Shown here: positions 42,782 to 50,694 of the stretch, piece by piece
Layout of the letters: each line of letters begins with the position of its first letter
Numbering within the stretch: position 1 is the stretch's first letter
Source of the DNA: Mycobacterium sp. UM_CSW
Lineage (GTDB): Bacteria; Actinomycetota; Actinomycetes; Mycobacteriales; Mycobacteriaceae
Direction of reading: 5' to 3'
Length of the DNA: 50,694 nucleotides
Assembly: GCF_000455205.1 (NCBI RefSeq)
Contig: NZ_AUWQ01000036.1
Coordinates: forward strand, 1-50,694
Notes under the pieces: model-generated
The model's database searches: none
What the model was told of the DNA's origin: nothing
What the model saw: the letters and a program-made list of their open reading frames with translations, nothing else
Translations under genes and position numbers: made by a program

Positions 42782-43337
42782 ATGACAGCAAAGGATCGCT
42801 ATACGCGGCCGTTGGCGCCTTCGGCGGCGCTGGTACTGATCGATGTACAGCGCGACTTTCTAGACATGCCGGACGGAGACACGCCGATGCCGGTCGCGGG
42901 CACCTATGCGGCGATCCCGGCAATGGCAAAGCTGGCGACCGCCTTCCGCGAAAGCGGGCTGCTACGGCTCGCAGATCGCCGCCGAACTGTTGCCCAATGT
43001 CGTTGAGCTGGACCACGAATTGCTGCTGTCCGGTGGTTTCCAACAGATCGGAGCCGCCGAGCACGTGATGTGCAAGCCGAGGTGGGGCGCGTTCTACGGC
43101 ACCGCCCTCGAGCGTCACCTGCGTGAAAGTGGCAGCAACACATTGGTTTTCGCGGGATGCAACTTCCCAAACTGTCATCGCACGTCGATCTACGAGGCGT
43201 CCGAACGCGACTTCCGGATCGTCCTGGTGTCCGATGCGATCTCGGGCCTCTACGAGAGGGGTGCAGACGAATGCCGCGCCATCGGGGTGGATGTCGTGGG
43301 GTTGTCAGAGACACTCGCTTGGCTGGCGCGCGGGTGA
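42782..43337 (+). pseudogene. isochorismatase-family hydrolase disrupted by an internal deletion/frameshift
   Basis: The N-terminal part in one frame (from ATG 42782, with GAGGAG upstream) reads ALVLIDVQRDFLDMPDGDTP and holds the catalytic Asp of the cysteine hydrolase fold. Near 42955-42966 the homology leaves this frame and continues in another as GSQIAAELLPNVVELDHELL, then KPRWGAFYGTALE (catalytic Lys) and FAGCNFPNCHRTSIYEAS (catalytic Cys) to the stop at 43337. The middle block that usually links these parts (about 40-45 residues) is missing, so this is an out-of-frame internal deletion, not a simple frameshift. The product is almost certainly inactive. It would otherwise hydrolyse an amide or vinyl-ether of a small molecule. 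Confidence 0.85.
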
Positions 43338-43398
43338 CGCGTTAGCCTCAGCGGAGGTCGGCGCCCGAACACCGAGCGCGTCATACCGAGGAGTGCGG

Positions 43399-44340
43399 GT
43401 GCTTTTCCGTCAACTGGAGTACTTCGTTGCGGTCGCCCAGGAGCGCCACTTCGCCAGGGCGGCCGAGAAGTGCTACGTGTCGCAACCCGCGCTGTCCGCC
43501 GCGATCGGCAAGCTCGAACGCGAGCTCAACGTCACGCTGATCAACCGTGGCCACAGCTTCGAGGGCCTCACGCCCGAGGGTGAGCGATTGGTCGTGTGGG
43601 CCAAACGGATTCTCGCCGAACACGACGCGTTCAAGGCCGAGGTGCACGCCGTCCGGTCCGGCATCTCGGGAACGCTTCGGCTGGGCACGGTGCCCACCGC
43701 CTCGACGACGGCGTCCCTAGTTCTCTCGGCGTTCTGTTCGGCGCATCCGCTGGCGAAGGTGCAGATCCTGTCCCGGCTGGCCGCCACCGAGCTGTACCGG
43801 CGCCTGCGCGAGTTCGACTTGGACGCCGCAATAGTGCACTCCGCCACCGACGACGCCCACGACGTAAACCTGGTGCCGCTCTACGAGGAGCACTATGTGC
43901 TGCTCTCGACGGCCAGCATGCTGCCCGCCGGGGCGTCGACGCTGACGTGGCCCGAGGCGGCGCAGCTGCCGCTGGCGCTGCTCACCGCCGACATGCGGGA
44001 TCGCCAGATCATCGACGAAGCCTTCGCCGGCCAGGGGATCACCGTTACCCCGCAGGTCGAAACCGACTCCGTCGCTTCGCTATTGGCGCAGGTGGCCACC
44101 GGCAACTGGGCCTGCATCGTCCCGCATACCTGGCTGTGGACGTCCCAGCTGGGTACGGAAACCCGAGACATCCGCGCGGTCGAGATGGTCGAGCCGGTGC
44201 TCAAGGCCGAGATCGCGCTGGCCACCAACGCTTCCGGGCCGGGCTCACCGGTCGCGCGTGCGCTCACCGCGTCCGCGCAACAGTTGCAGCTGGGCGAGTT
44301 CTTCGACGCGCAACTGTTGGGCATCACGCGCCGGCGCTGA
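43399..44340 (+). CDS. oxyS: LysR-type regulator OxyS
   Basis: The 313-aa protein matches M. tuberculosis OxyS (Rv0117): an N-terminal helix-turn-helix (LFRQLEYFVAVAQERHFARA, AAEKCYVSQPALSAAIGKLE) and a periplasmic-binding-like effector domain from about residue 90. Cys25 lies in the DNA-binding domain; as I recall it is the redox-relevant cysteine of OxyS. The GTG at 43399 is chosen because GAGGA is six bases upstream and the N terminus then equals the known MLFRQLEYF; the frame is open further up. It overlaps the oxcA stop tail-to-tail by 17 bases. It may control oxidative-stress genes and perhaps the neighbouring oxcA-fadD7 pair. Confidence 0.93.
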   Translation: MLFRQLEYFVAVAQERHFARAAEKCYVSQPALSAAIGKLERELNVTLINRGHSFEGLTPEGERLVVWAKRILAEHDAFKAEVHAVRSGISGTLRLGTVPTASTTASLVLSAFCSAHPLAKVQILSRLAATELYRRLREFDLDAAIVHSATDDAHDVNLVPLYEEHYVLLSTASMLPAGASTLTWPEAAQLPLALLTADMRDRQIIDEAFAGQGITVTPQVETDSVASLLAQVATGNWACIVPHTWLWTSQLGTETRDIRAVEMVEPVLKAEIALATNASGPGSPVARALTASAQQLQLGEFFDAQLLGITRRR

Positions 44341-46045
44341 CCACCGCCGGCGATGTGGCCGCGCTGCTCGGGTTCAGGCTTGCCAGATGCCCGCTTTCCA
44401 CGCCGGCCGTCGGGTCGAGTTCGCAGTCGATGACCGACGGCCCCTTGCCGGCGATCGCCTCGGCCAGCGCCGCGCGCAGCCCGGCTGGGGTGGTGACGTG
44501 ATATCCCTTGCCGCCGAAGGCCTCTGCGATCAGCTCGTGACGCGCCCGCCCGTTCAGCACGGTCGGCGCGGGATCCGGCCCCGTTGCGGCCGAGCCGGCC
44601 GGCGCCTCGTCGCCGCGGTAGACGCCGCCATTGTTGAGGATGACGACGGTCACCGGCAGCCGGTAGCGGCAGATCGTCTCGACCTCCATCCCGGAAAACC
44701 CGAACGCGCTGTCGCCCTCGATCGCGACGACGGGGTCGCCGGTCTCCACCGCCGCGGCGATGGCGTATCCCATGCCGATGCCCATCACCCCCCACGTGCC
44801 GGTGTCGAGCCGGTGCCGCGGCGCCTCCATGTCGATGACGTTGCGGGCCAGGTCCAGCGCGTTGGCGCCCTCGTTGACCACATAGGCCCTCGGGTTTTCC
44901 TGCAGCACAGAGCGAATGGCGCCCAGCGCGTTGTAAAACCGCATAGGATGCGGGTCTTCGGCGAGTCGCTGAACCATCTTTGCCTCGTTGCGGGCTTTGC
45001 GCTCGGCCAGCTCGTCGACCCAGTCGGTGGGCGCGACGACGGGATCTGCGGCGACCGCGTCGCACAGGGCCGACATCACCGAGCCGATATCACCGGTCAG
45101 CGGCGCCTCGATCGGCCGGTTGCTGTCGAATTCCGAAGCCGCGATGTCGATCTGGACGAACTTGGCGTCGCGGGACCATTGCGGCGACTCCCCGTGGCCG
45201 AGCAGCCAATTCAGCCGGGCGCCGACCAGCAAGACGGCGTCGGCGCGCGCGATCGCCAGCGAACGCGCAGCCGCCGCCGACTGCGGGTGCGAGTCGGGCA
45301 GCAGCCCTTTGGCCATCGACATCGGCAGGAACGGAATCCCGGTGTCCTCTACGAACTTCCGGATCGCGTCGTCGGCCTGGGCGTATGCGGCGCCCTTGCC
45401 GAGGACGATCAGCGGTCGGCGCGCCCGCCGCAGCACCTGCAGCGCGCGATCGACCGATTCCGGTGCCGGCAGCTGCCGCGGAGCCGGGTCGACAACCCGC
45501 CACACGGTCGCCGCCGCCGCGGACGCCTCCAGGGCCTGACCCAGAACGTCGGCGGGGATGTCGAGGTAGACGCCGCCCGGCCGCCCGGAGACCGCCGTGC
45601 GAATCGCGCGCGCCACGCCGCGCCCGATGTCCTCGATCCGGCCGATCCGATAGGCGGCTTTGGCGAAAGGCCTTGCGGCCTCGAGCTGGTCGAGGTCCTG
45701 GTAGTCACCGCGCTGCAGGTCCACCATCGCGCGATTGCTGGAACCCGAGATCTGGATCATCGGGAAACAGTTCGTGGTGGCGTTGGCCAGCGCGGGTAGG
45801 GCGTTGAGAAATCCCGGACCCGAAGTCGTCAGGCACACGCCCGGGCGGCGGGTGAGGAACCCGGCGGCGGCGGCGGCGTTGCCGGCCGAGGCCTCCTGTC
45901 GGAACCCGATGTAGCGGATGCCCGATGCCTGGGCGGTGCGGGCGAGGTCGGTGATCGGGATGCCGACGATCCCATAGATGGTGTCGACGTCGTTCGCCTT
46001 GAGAGCGTCGACGACGAGGTGAAAGCCGTCGGTCAAACCTGTCAT
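44324..46045 (-). CDS. oxcA: oxalyl-CoA decarboxylase OxcA
   Basis: The 573-aa ThDP enzyme has the catalytic Glu51 in IGFRQEASAGNAAAAAGF, and the normal metal motif GDSAFGFSGMEVETICRYRL followed by ILNNGGVY. These features and the position equal Rv0118c. It decarboxylates oxalyl-CoA to formyl-CoA; 2-hydroxyacyl-CoA lyase activity occurs in close relatives. In this window no formyl-CoA:oxalate transferase is adjacent, though the divergent fadD7 gene encodes an oxalate-CoA-ligase-like enzyme that can supply the substrate. It shows what an intact metal motif looks like and contrasts with the altered ThDP enzyme at 17376. Confidence 0.93.
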   Translation of the reverse strand: MTGLTDGFHLVVDALKANDVDTIYGIVGIPITDLARTAQASGIRYIGFRQEASAGNAAAAAGFLTRRPGVCLTTSGPGFLNALPALANATTNCFPMIQISGSSNRAMVDLQRGDYQDLDQLEAARPFAKAAYRIGRIEDIGRGVARAIRTAVSGRPGGVYLDIPADVLGQALEASAAAATVWRVVDPAPRQLPAPESVDRALQVLRRARRPLIVLGKGAAYAQADDAIRKFVEDTGIPFLPMSMAKGLLPDSHPQSAAAARSLAIARADAVLLVGARLNWLLGHGESPQWSRDAKFVQIDIAASEFDSNRPIEAPLTGDIGSVMSALCDAVAADPVVAPTDWVDELAERKARNEAKMVQRLAEDPHPMRFYNALGAIRSVLQENPRAYVVNEGANALDLARNVIDMEAPRHRLDTGTWGVMGIGMGYAIAAAVETGDPVVAIEGDSAFGFSGMEVETICRYRLPVTVVILNNGGVYRGDEAPAGSAATGPDPAPTVLNGRARHELIAEAFGGKGYHVTTPAGLRAALAEAIAGKGPSVIDCELDPTAGVESGHLASLNPSSAATSPAVVSAGA

Positions 46046-46145
46046 GGTGGCGACCTCCTCGTGAGCTACCTGCGGTTAGTCATCACTGTCGTCGCGGTGC
46101 GCGCAGGTGTCCAAGACTAAGCCGCTATGCAGCGATTCACGCCGT

Positions 46146-46172
46146 CTATCGATAGTCGGCGGTTATCGATAG
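46146..46172. promoter_or_regulatory. paired TATCGATAG palindromes in the oxcA-fadD7 divergent promoter
   Basis: CTATCGATAG (46146-46155, perfect palindrome) and TTATCGATAG (46163-46172) are 17 bp apart centre to centre, between the divergent starts of oxcA (46045) and fadD7 (46258). Repeats of this kind are typical operators for dimeric regulators; the nearby LysR protein OxyS is a candidate. No experimental evidence is available here. Confidence 0.5.
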
Positions 46173-46257
46173 TGAGCGGATCGGTATTGGACGGACACAC
46201 CGGTCGCGCGGCATGGTTCGAGCAGGAGCTTTCCCATCTACCGAAAGGGGCATGGCG

Positions 46258-47805
46258 ATGAAGACAGGCACTCACAGCGTCGCCGATCTGGTCGAGGTGG
46301 CGGCGAGCCGGCGACCGGACGCGCCGGCGCTCGTCGTCACCGCCGGGCGCACCCCGGTCAGCTACCGCGACCTGGTTCGCCTGGTCGACGACCTGGCCGG
46401 ACAACTGAATCGGGGCGGGCTGTCCGCGGGAGATCGGGTCGCGCTCCGTGCCGGCAGCAACGCCGAGTTCGTCGTCGGGTTGTTGGCGGCGTCGCGCGCC
46501 GGGCTGGTCGTGGTTCCGCTGGACCCGGCCCTGCCCGCCGGCGAGCAGCGCACCCGAAGCGAGGCGGTCGGGGCGCGGGCGGTGCTGGTCGACGGCGTCG
46601 GCCCCGGCGACGAGGGGGAGCCGGGGCTGCGGCGGTGGCCGATCGCGGTGACCGTCGAGGCCGGCGCGGCGGCGGTGCATCTCGACGCCGCGACGCCGCC
46701 GGGGCAAAACGTTTCGACGCCGCAGGGGCTCTCCGAGGACGACGCGATGATCATGTTCACCGGCGGAACCACGGGCGTGCCGAAGATGGTGCCCTGGACG
46801 CAGGAGAACATCGCCGCATCGGTGCAGGCGATCATCGCCGGCTACGAGCTGGGCCCGCAGGATGCGACGGTCGCGGTGATGCCGCTCTACCACGGTCACG
46901 GGCTGATCGCCGCGTTGCTGTCGACGCTGGCGTCCGGGGGCACGGTGCTGCTGCCGGCGCGGGGGCGGTTCTCCGCGCACACGTTCTGGGACGACATCGA
47001 CGCCGTCCGGGCCACCTGGTACACCGCCGTCCCGACGATTCACCAGATCCTGTTGGAGCGCAACAAGACCGAACAGGCGAGCAACAAGCCGGCCGCGCTG
47101 CGCTTCATCCGCAGCTGCAGCGCCCCGCTCACCGCGGAGACGGCCCAGGCGCTGCAGGAGACGTTTTCGGCGCCGGTGGTGTGCGCCTTCGGCATGACCG
47201 AGGCCACCCACCAGGTGGCCACGACCGGCGCCGGACAGAGCGAAAACCCCGCCGCCACACCGGGTCTCGTGGGCCGGTCCACCGGGCCCGAAATCCGGAT
47301 CGCGGGGCCGGACGGTCGGCCGCTGCCGGTGGGGTCGGTCGGGGAGGTCTGGCTGCGCGGCACCAGCGTGGTGCGCGGCTACCTCGGCGACCCGGCGATC
47401 ACCGCCGCGAACTTCACCGACGGATGGCTGCGCACCGGCGACCTGGGATCATTGTCGGCCGCGGGCGATTTGACGATCCGGGGCCGGATCAAGGAGCTCA
47501 TCAACCGCGGCGGCGAGAAGATTTCGCCGGAGCGCGTCGAGGGCGTCCTGGCCACCCATCCCAACGTCCTCGAGGTGGCCGTCTTCGGCGTGCCGGACAA
47601 GATGTACGGGGAGGCAGTGGCCGCGGTGATCGTGCCCCGGCAATCGCCCGCGCCGACATCCGCCGAGCTGGCGGAGTTCTGCCGCGAGCGGCTGGCGGCC
47701 TTCGAGATTCCCGCCACCTTCGCTGAAGCCGCCGCCCTGCCGCACACCGCGAAGGGCTCGCTGGACCGACGCGCGGTGGCCGACCAATTCGGCCGCGGAA
47801 ACTAG
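46258..47805 (+). CDS. fadD7: acyl-CoA synthetase FadD7, oxalate-CoA ligase-like
   Basis: The 515-aa AMP-forming enzyme has the P-loop IMFTGGTTGVPKMVPWTQEN, the core FGMTEATHQ, RTGDLGSL, hinge GRIKELINRGGEKISPERVE and the C-terminal Lys in PHTAKGSLDRR. The pattern FGMTEATHQ with GEKISPxEVE is that of the oxalyl-CoA synthetase/PCS60 group, and the gene corresponds to Rv0119. With the divergent oxcA it would convert oxalate to oxalyl-CoA and then formyl-CoA. ATG at 46258 is chosen because AAAGGGG is seven bases upstream; another ATG at 46252 is only one base from it. Confidence 0.92.
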   Translation: MKTGTHSVADLVEVAASRRPDAPALVVTAGRTPVSYRDLVRLVDDLAGQLNRGGLSAGDRVALRAGSNAEFVVGLLAASRAGLVVVPLDPALPAGEQRTRSEAVGARAVLVDGVGPGDEGEPGLRRWPIAVTVEAGAAAVHLDAATPPGQNVSTPQGLSEDDAMIMFTGGTTGVPKMVPWTQENIAASVQAIIAGYELGPQDATVAVMPLYHGHGLIAALLSTLASGGTVLLPARGRFSAHTFWDDIDAVRATWYTAVPTIHQILLERNKTEQASNKPAALRFIRSCSAPLTAETAQALQETFSAPVVCAFGMTEATHQVATTGAGQSENPAATPGLVGRSTGPEIRIAGPDGRPLPVGSVGEVWLRGTSVVRGYLGDPAITAANFTDGWLRTGDLGSLSAAGDLTIRGRIKELINRGGEKISPERVEGVLATHPNVLEVAVFGVPDKMYGEAVAAVIVPRQSPAPTSAELAEFCRERLAAFEIPATFAEAAALPHTAKGSLDRRAVADQFGRGN

Positions 47806-47817
47806 CCCTGAGGGGCG

Positions 47818-47880
47818 CGCCGAGATTGCCGTGAAGGTCGCGATTTTGACGCCAGCACAACCAGGGCCGCAATCTCGGCG
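47818..47880. repeat. 12-bp perfect inverted repeat element between fadD7 and fusA2
   Basis: CGCCGAGATTGC (47818-47829) is the exact reverse complement of GCAATCTCGGCG (47869-47880), with 39 bases between them. It fills most of the 98-bp gap between the two convergent genes. It may be a bidirectional terminator or a member of an intergenic repeat family; I have the impression that similar CGCCGAGATTGC...GCAATCTCGGCG units recur in mycobacterial genomes, but this needs a genome search. Confidence 0.6.
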
Positions 47881-47903
47881 AAACTACCTGCGCCGACGAC
47901 GCC

Positions 47904-50063
47904 TCACGCCGTGGTCTTCACCCGGGCTGCCGCGGACTCGGGCATGGGTTCGTAGCGGGCGAAAGAACGGGTGAACGACGCGGCCCCGTGCGCCAGCGAA
48001 CGCAGGTCGATCGCATACCGCGTCAGCTCGACCTGAGGCACCTCGGCCCTGACCAGCGTGCGTTCGTTCCCCGCGGCCTCGGTGCCGAGCACGCGCCCGC
48101 GACGCCCCGACAGGTCGCCCATCACCGCGCCGACGAAATCGTCGGGCACCAGCACCGAGATCTCGTCGATCGGCTCGAGCAGGGTCACCTTGGTCGCCGC
48201 CGCCGCCTCGCGCAACGCCAGCGCGCCGGCCGCCTGAAACGCGAAGTCCGAGGAGTCGACGCTGTGCGCCTTTCCGTCGAACAAGGTGACGCGGATGTCG
48301 ACCACGGGGTAACCCGCGTGGACGCCCTTTTCCATCTGCGCGCGCACCCCCTTCTCCACGCTCGGGATGAAGTTGCGCGGCACCGCGCCGCCGACCACCT
48401 TGTCGACGAACTCGAACCCGGATCCCTCGGGCAGCGGTTCCACCTCGATGTCGCACACCGCGTACTGGCCGTGCCCGCCGGACTGCTTGATGTGGCGGCC
48501 GTGTCCTTTTGCCTTGCCGCTGAAGGTTTCTCGCAACGGTACGCGCAGGTCGACCGTGTCCACGGTGACGCCGTAGCGGTTGGCCAGCGCGTCGAGGACG
48601 ACGCCGGCGTGGGCCTCGCCCATGCACCACAGCACGATCTGGTGCGTTTCCTGGTTCTGTTCGATCCGCAGCGTCGGATCTTCGGCGGCGAGGCGCCCCA
48701 GCCCCACGGACAGTTTGTCCTCGTCAGTCTTGGCGTGCGCCTGAATGGCCACCGGCAGCAGCGGTTCGGGCATCGTCCACGGCCGCAGGACCAGCGGCTC
48801 AGACTTGTCCGAGAGGGTGTCGCCGGTCTCGGCGCGGCTCAGCTTGCCGATGGCGCAGATGTCGCCGGCCACCACGGCGGCCGCGGGGCGCTGCTGCTTG
48901 CCGAGCGGGAACGACAGGACGCCGATGCGTTCGTCCTCGTCGTGATCGGGGTGCGAATGCCCGTTCCCGTTGGCAGCGCCGAAGAACGACGCAAAATGGC
49001 CCGACACATGAACCGTCGTGTCGGGCCTGATGGTCCCGGAGAACACCCGGACCAGGCTCACCCGGCCGACGTAGGGGTCCGACGTCGTCTTCACCACCTC
49101 GGCGAGCAGGGGCGCGTCGACATCACAGGCCAGCGTTGCGTGCGTCGCGCCGTTAGGTGTGAAGACCTCCGGGAGCGGGTGTTCCATCGGGGACGGGAAG
49201 CCGCGGGTGGCGACCTCCAGCAGTTCGAGGGTGCCGACGCCGGTGCCGCTGCAGACCGGGATCACGGGGAAGAACGAGCCCCGGGCGACGGCCTTTTCCA
49301 GGTCCTCGATGAGTACCGACTCGTCGATCGATTCGCCGCCGAGATAGCGGTCCATCAGGGACTCGTCCTCGGACTCCTCGATGATGCCCTCGATCAGGCT
49401 GCCGCGCGCCTCCTCGATGCGGTCGGCGTCCGCGGGGTCGGGCGGCTGCGTGGTGCGTTTTCCTCCCGAATACAGGTAGCGCGTCTGCGACAGCAGGCCG
49501 ATCAGGCCCTCGCAGGACGGTGAGCCGATCGGCAGATAGAGCGGTAACACCTTGTCGCCGAACGCGTTTTGCGCCGCGGCCAGCGCCTCGGAATAGTTTG
49601 CCCGCGCGTGGTCGAGCTTGGTGACCACCACGGCGCGTGGCATGCCGACCTGGCTGCACTCCTGCCAGAGCGACTTGGTCGGCTCGTCGACTCCCTCGTT
49701 TGCGGCGATCACGAACAGCGCGCAGTCCGCGGCGCGCAACCCGGCGCGCAGCTCGCCGACGAAGTCGGCGTACCCGGGCGTGTCGACCAGGTTGATCTTG
49801 ATGCCGCCGTGCGACAGGGACGCCACGGCGACGCCGACGGAGCGCTGTTGCCGGATCTCGGCGTCGTCGTAGTCGCAGATGGTGCTGCCCTCGGTGACCG
49901 ACCCCGGCCGGGTCAGCACGCCGGCGGCGACCAGCAGCGCCTCGACCAGGGTGGTCTTGCCGCCGCCGGAGGGCCCGACCAGGACCACGTTGCGAACATC
50001 GCCCGGACCGTTCGCCGTGGGAGCGGCCGCCACGCCCAGGGAAGTGTTCGCCTTGTCCGCCAT
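47904..50063 (-). CDS. fusA2: EF-G-like GTPase FusA2
   Basis: The 719-aa protein has the elongation factor G domain order but differs from canonical EF-G. The G1 P-loop reads GPSGGGKTTL rather than GHVDAGKTT, G3 is DTPGYADF and G4 is VTKLDHA in place of NKMD. The insertion GNGHSHPDHDEDE is a His/Asp/Glu-rich stretch in domain II. It corresponds to Rv0120c, a second EF-G-like protein whose role is not settled; relatives are proposed to act in ribosome stress or recycling rather than bulk translocation. ATG at 50063 has GGAGGAAAG upstream. The frame stays open further up but runs through a hairpin. Confidence 0.93.
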   Translation of the reverse strand: MADKANTSLGVAAAPTANGPGDVRNVVLVGPSGGGKTTLVEALLVAAGVLTRPGSVTEGSTICDYDDAEIRQQRSVGVAVASLSHGGIKINLVDTPGYADFVGELRAGLRAADCALFVIAANEGVDEPTKSLWQECSQVGMPRAVVVTKLDHARANYSEALAAAQNAFGDKVLPLYLPIGSPSCEGLIGLLSQTRYLYSGGKRTTQPPDPADADRIEEARGSLIEGIIEESEDESLMDRYLGGESIDESVLIEDLEKAVARGSFFPVIPVCSGTGVGTLELLEVATRGFPSPMEHPLPEVFTPNGATHATLACDVDAPLLAEVVKTTSDPYVGRVSLVRVFSGTIRPDTTVHVSGHFASFFGAANGNGHSHPDHDEDERIGVLSFPLGKQQRPAAAVVAGDICAIGKLSRAETGDTLSDKSEPLVLRPWTMPEPLLPVAIQAHAKTDEDKLSVGLGRLAAEDPTLRIEQNQETHQIVLWCMGEAHAGVVLDALANRYGVTVDTVDLRVPLRETFSGKAKGHGRHIKQSGGHGQYAVCDIEVEPLPEGSGFEFVDKVVGGAVPRNFIPSVEKGVRAQMEKGVHAGYPVVDIRVTLFDGKAHSVDSSDFAFQAAGALALREAAAATKVTLLEPIDEISVLVPDDFVGAVMGDLSGRRGRVLGTEAAGNERTLVRAEVPQVELTRYAIDLRSLAHGAASFTRSFARYEPMPESAAARVKTTA

Positions 50064-50090
50064 GACTTTCCTCCAGTTCCGCAGCGCTGA

Positions 50091-50130
50091 GGCGTCCTGC
50101 AGCGCGGTGTGGTGCAGACCACAGGACGCC
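50091..50130 (-). promoter_or_regulatory. long hairpin in the fusA2 leader
   Basis: GGCGTCCTG (50091-50099) pairs with CAGGACGCC (50122-50130), and inside it TGTGGT (50108-50113) faces ACCACA (50118-50123). The structure ends 28 bases before the fusA2 start codon and just before its ribosome binding site region. It could be an operator or an RNA attenuator; the sequence alone cannot decide. Confidence 0.5.
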
Positions 50131-50231
50131 TGTAGGCAACTTTTCCCCCAACTGCCGCCCAACACAAGGCCACCGGCCAGCCACAATTGGGGGTGGTGTG
50201 TTCCGCCGAATCAATGCCGACGGCCGTCGGG

Positions 50232-50657
50232 TCAGGCGTGCCAGCCCGACCAGCGCCGCACCGTGACCGCGATGACCGGGCCGTCCAACGAAACCGATTG
50301 ATACTGGGGGTATTTGGCGCGCAGCAGCCGCAAGCCGGTGTCCATCGCCGCGCCGTAGGTGTGGATGGCGGCGAGACCGTCGGCGCGGACCCACCACAAC
50401 CGCGCCCAGTCGTCGGCGTAGTGGTCGACGAGCAGGCTGACCTGTGGGTTGCTTTCGATGTTGGCCAGGCGCCGCAGCCGTCGCGTCGTCTTGGGTTTCG
50501 CGTCGACGGCCGTGTAGATGACGTCGTGCCCGCCGAGGGCGGCCTCGTCGACCGCGAAGACCACCGGCACCAGGTGTGGCGCGCCGTCGGGCGCGGCGGT
50601 GGCCAGGCGGGCTATCGGGGATTGTGTGAATCGGGCCTTCGGGTCGAATTCGCCCAC
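50232..50657 (-). CDS. PPOX-class F420-dependent oxidoreductase (Rv0121c family)
   Basis: The 141-aa split-barrel protein has the pyridoxamine-oxidase-like pattern of the Rv0121 group: [29 protein letters not shown] for flavin/deazaflavin binding, [26 protein letters not shown] and a C-terminal [20 protein letters not shown]. Such proteins bind F420 (or FMN) and reduce or bind small molecules. It starts with GTG at 50657 and lies 168 bp upstream of fusA2 on the same strand. It continues the M. tuberculosis gene order. The substrate is unknown. Confidence 0.9.
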   Translation of the reverse strand: MGEFDPKARFTQSPIARLATAAPDGAPHLVPVVFAVDEAALGGHDVIYTAVDAKPKTTRRLRRLANIESNPQVSLLVDHYADDWARLWWVRADGLAAIHTYGAAMDTGLRLLRAKYPQYQSVSLDGPVIAVTVRRWSGWHA

Positions 50658-50694
50658 CGCCTCAGATTAGGGCCGGCGCCGCGCTAGGCCGAAT

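Noticed and set aside
1-50694. CRISPR arrays, insertion sequences, prophage or integrase near the island
   Set aside because: No regularly spaced repeats, transposase or integrase frames, and no flanking direct repeats or tRNA that I could find at the island edges.

Overview
The window is chromosomal DNA of a non-tuberculous Mycobacterium, probably a slow grower. It has very high G+C in every frame, GTG starts and GTGA/ATGA stop-start overlaps, and a run of genes whose order matches Rv0107c-Rv0121c of M. tuberculosis: ctpI, a small Rv0108c-like gene, a rhomboid (Rv0110), a membrane acyltransferase (Rv0111), ldtA (Rv0116c), oxyS (Rv0117), oxcA (Rv0118c), fadD7 (Rv0119), fusA2 (Rv0120c) and an Rv0121c-type oxidoreductase. 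I saw no tRNA, rRNA, CRISPR array, insertion sequence or phage gene.

Layout: 1-3.6 kb holds the tail of an unidentified gene, a secreted cutinase and an SDR-fadD12 pair. 3.6-10.9 kb holds ctpI with a structured leader, a small gene with a strong terminator, an NTF2-like gene, the rhomboid and an SRPBCC protein. 10.9-34.5 kb is a catabolic island lying between the Rv0110-like and Rv0111-like genes. Eleven tightly packed genes read leftward (25311 to 10891): SDR, Rieske oxygenase, flavin/Baeyer-Villiger-type monooxygenase, SDR, class III CoA-transferase, ThDP enzyme, aldehyde dehydrogenase, AcuI-like reductase, double-hotdog dehydratase, acyl-CoA ligase and Zn-alcohol dehydrogenase. Eight read rightward (25497 to 34544): NHL propeller, GntR/UTRA regulator, acyl-CoA ligase, SDR, F420-type luciferase-fold oxidoreductase, sulfotransferase, TIM-barrel isomerase-like protein and DUF1214 protein. 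The 185-bp divergent promoter carries a perfect TTGTCCGGACAA palindrome and a 10/12 second copy, which suit the GntR protein as master regulator. Together the enzymes could hydroxylate, oxidise, ring-open, CoA-activate, dehydrate, reduce and cleave a hydrophobic ketone or alicyclic/aromatic compound. The substrate is unknown.

34.6-41.6 kb holds the Rv0111-like acyltransferase, a class I methyltransferase, and then a magnesium-control locus: promoter with an inverted repeat, a full M-box (ykoK) riboswitch, a terminator hairpin, a 24-codon leader ORF with a strong ribosome binding site, a 69-aa basic protein and an NRAMP-family transporter. The transporter's DPGN and MPH metal motifs are changed to DAGG and APW, as expected for an NRAMP-related Mg2+ transporter. 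A quinone-oxidoreductase-like gene and a lipoprotein follow.

41.6-50.7 kb holds ldtA flanked by two decayed genes (the C-terminal stub of a carboxylic acid reductase, and an isochorismatase-family gene with an internal out-of-frame deletion), then oxyS, oxcA, fadD7, fusA2 and the Rv0121c-like gene. A perfect 12-bp inverted repeat lies between fadD7 and fusA2, a long hairpin precedes fusA2, and paired TATCGATAG palindromes lie between oxcA and fadD7.
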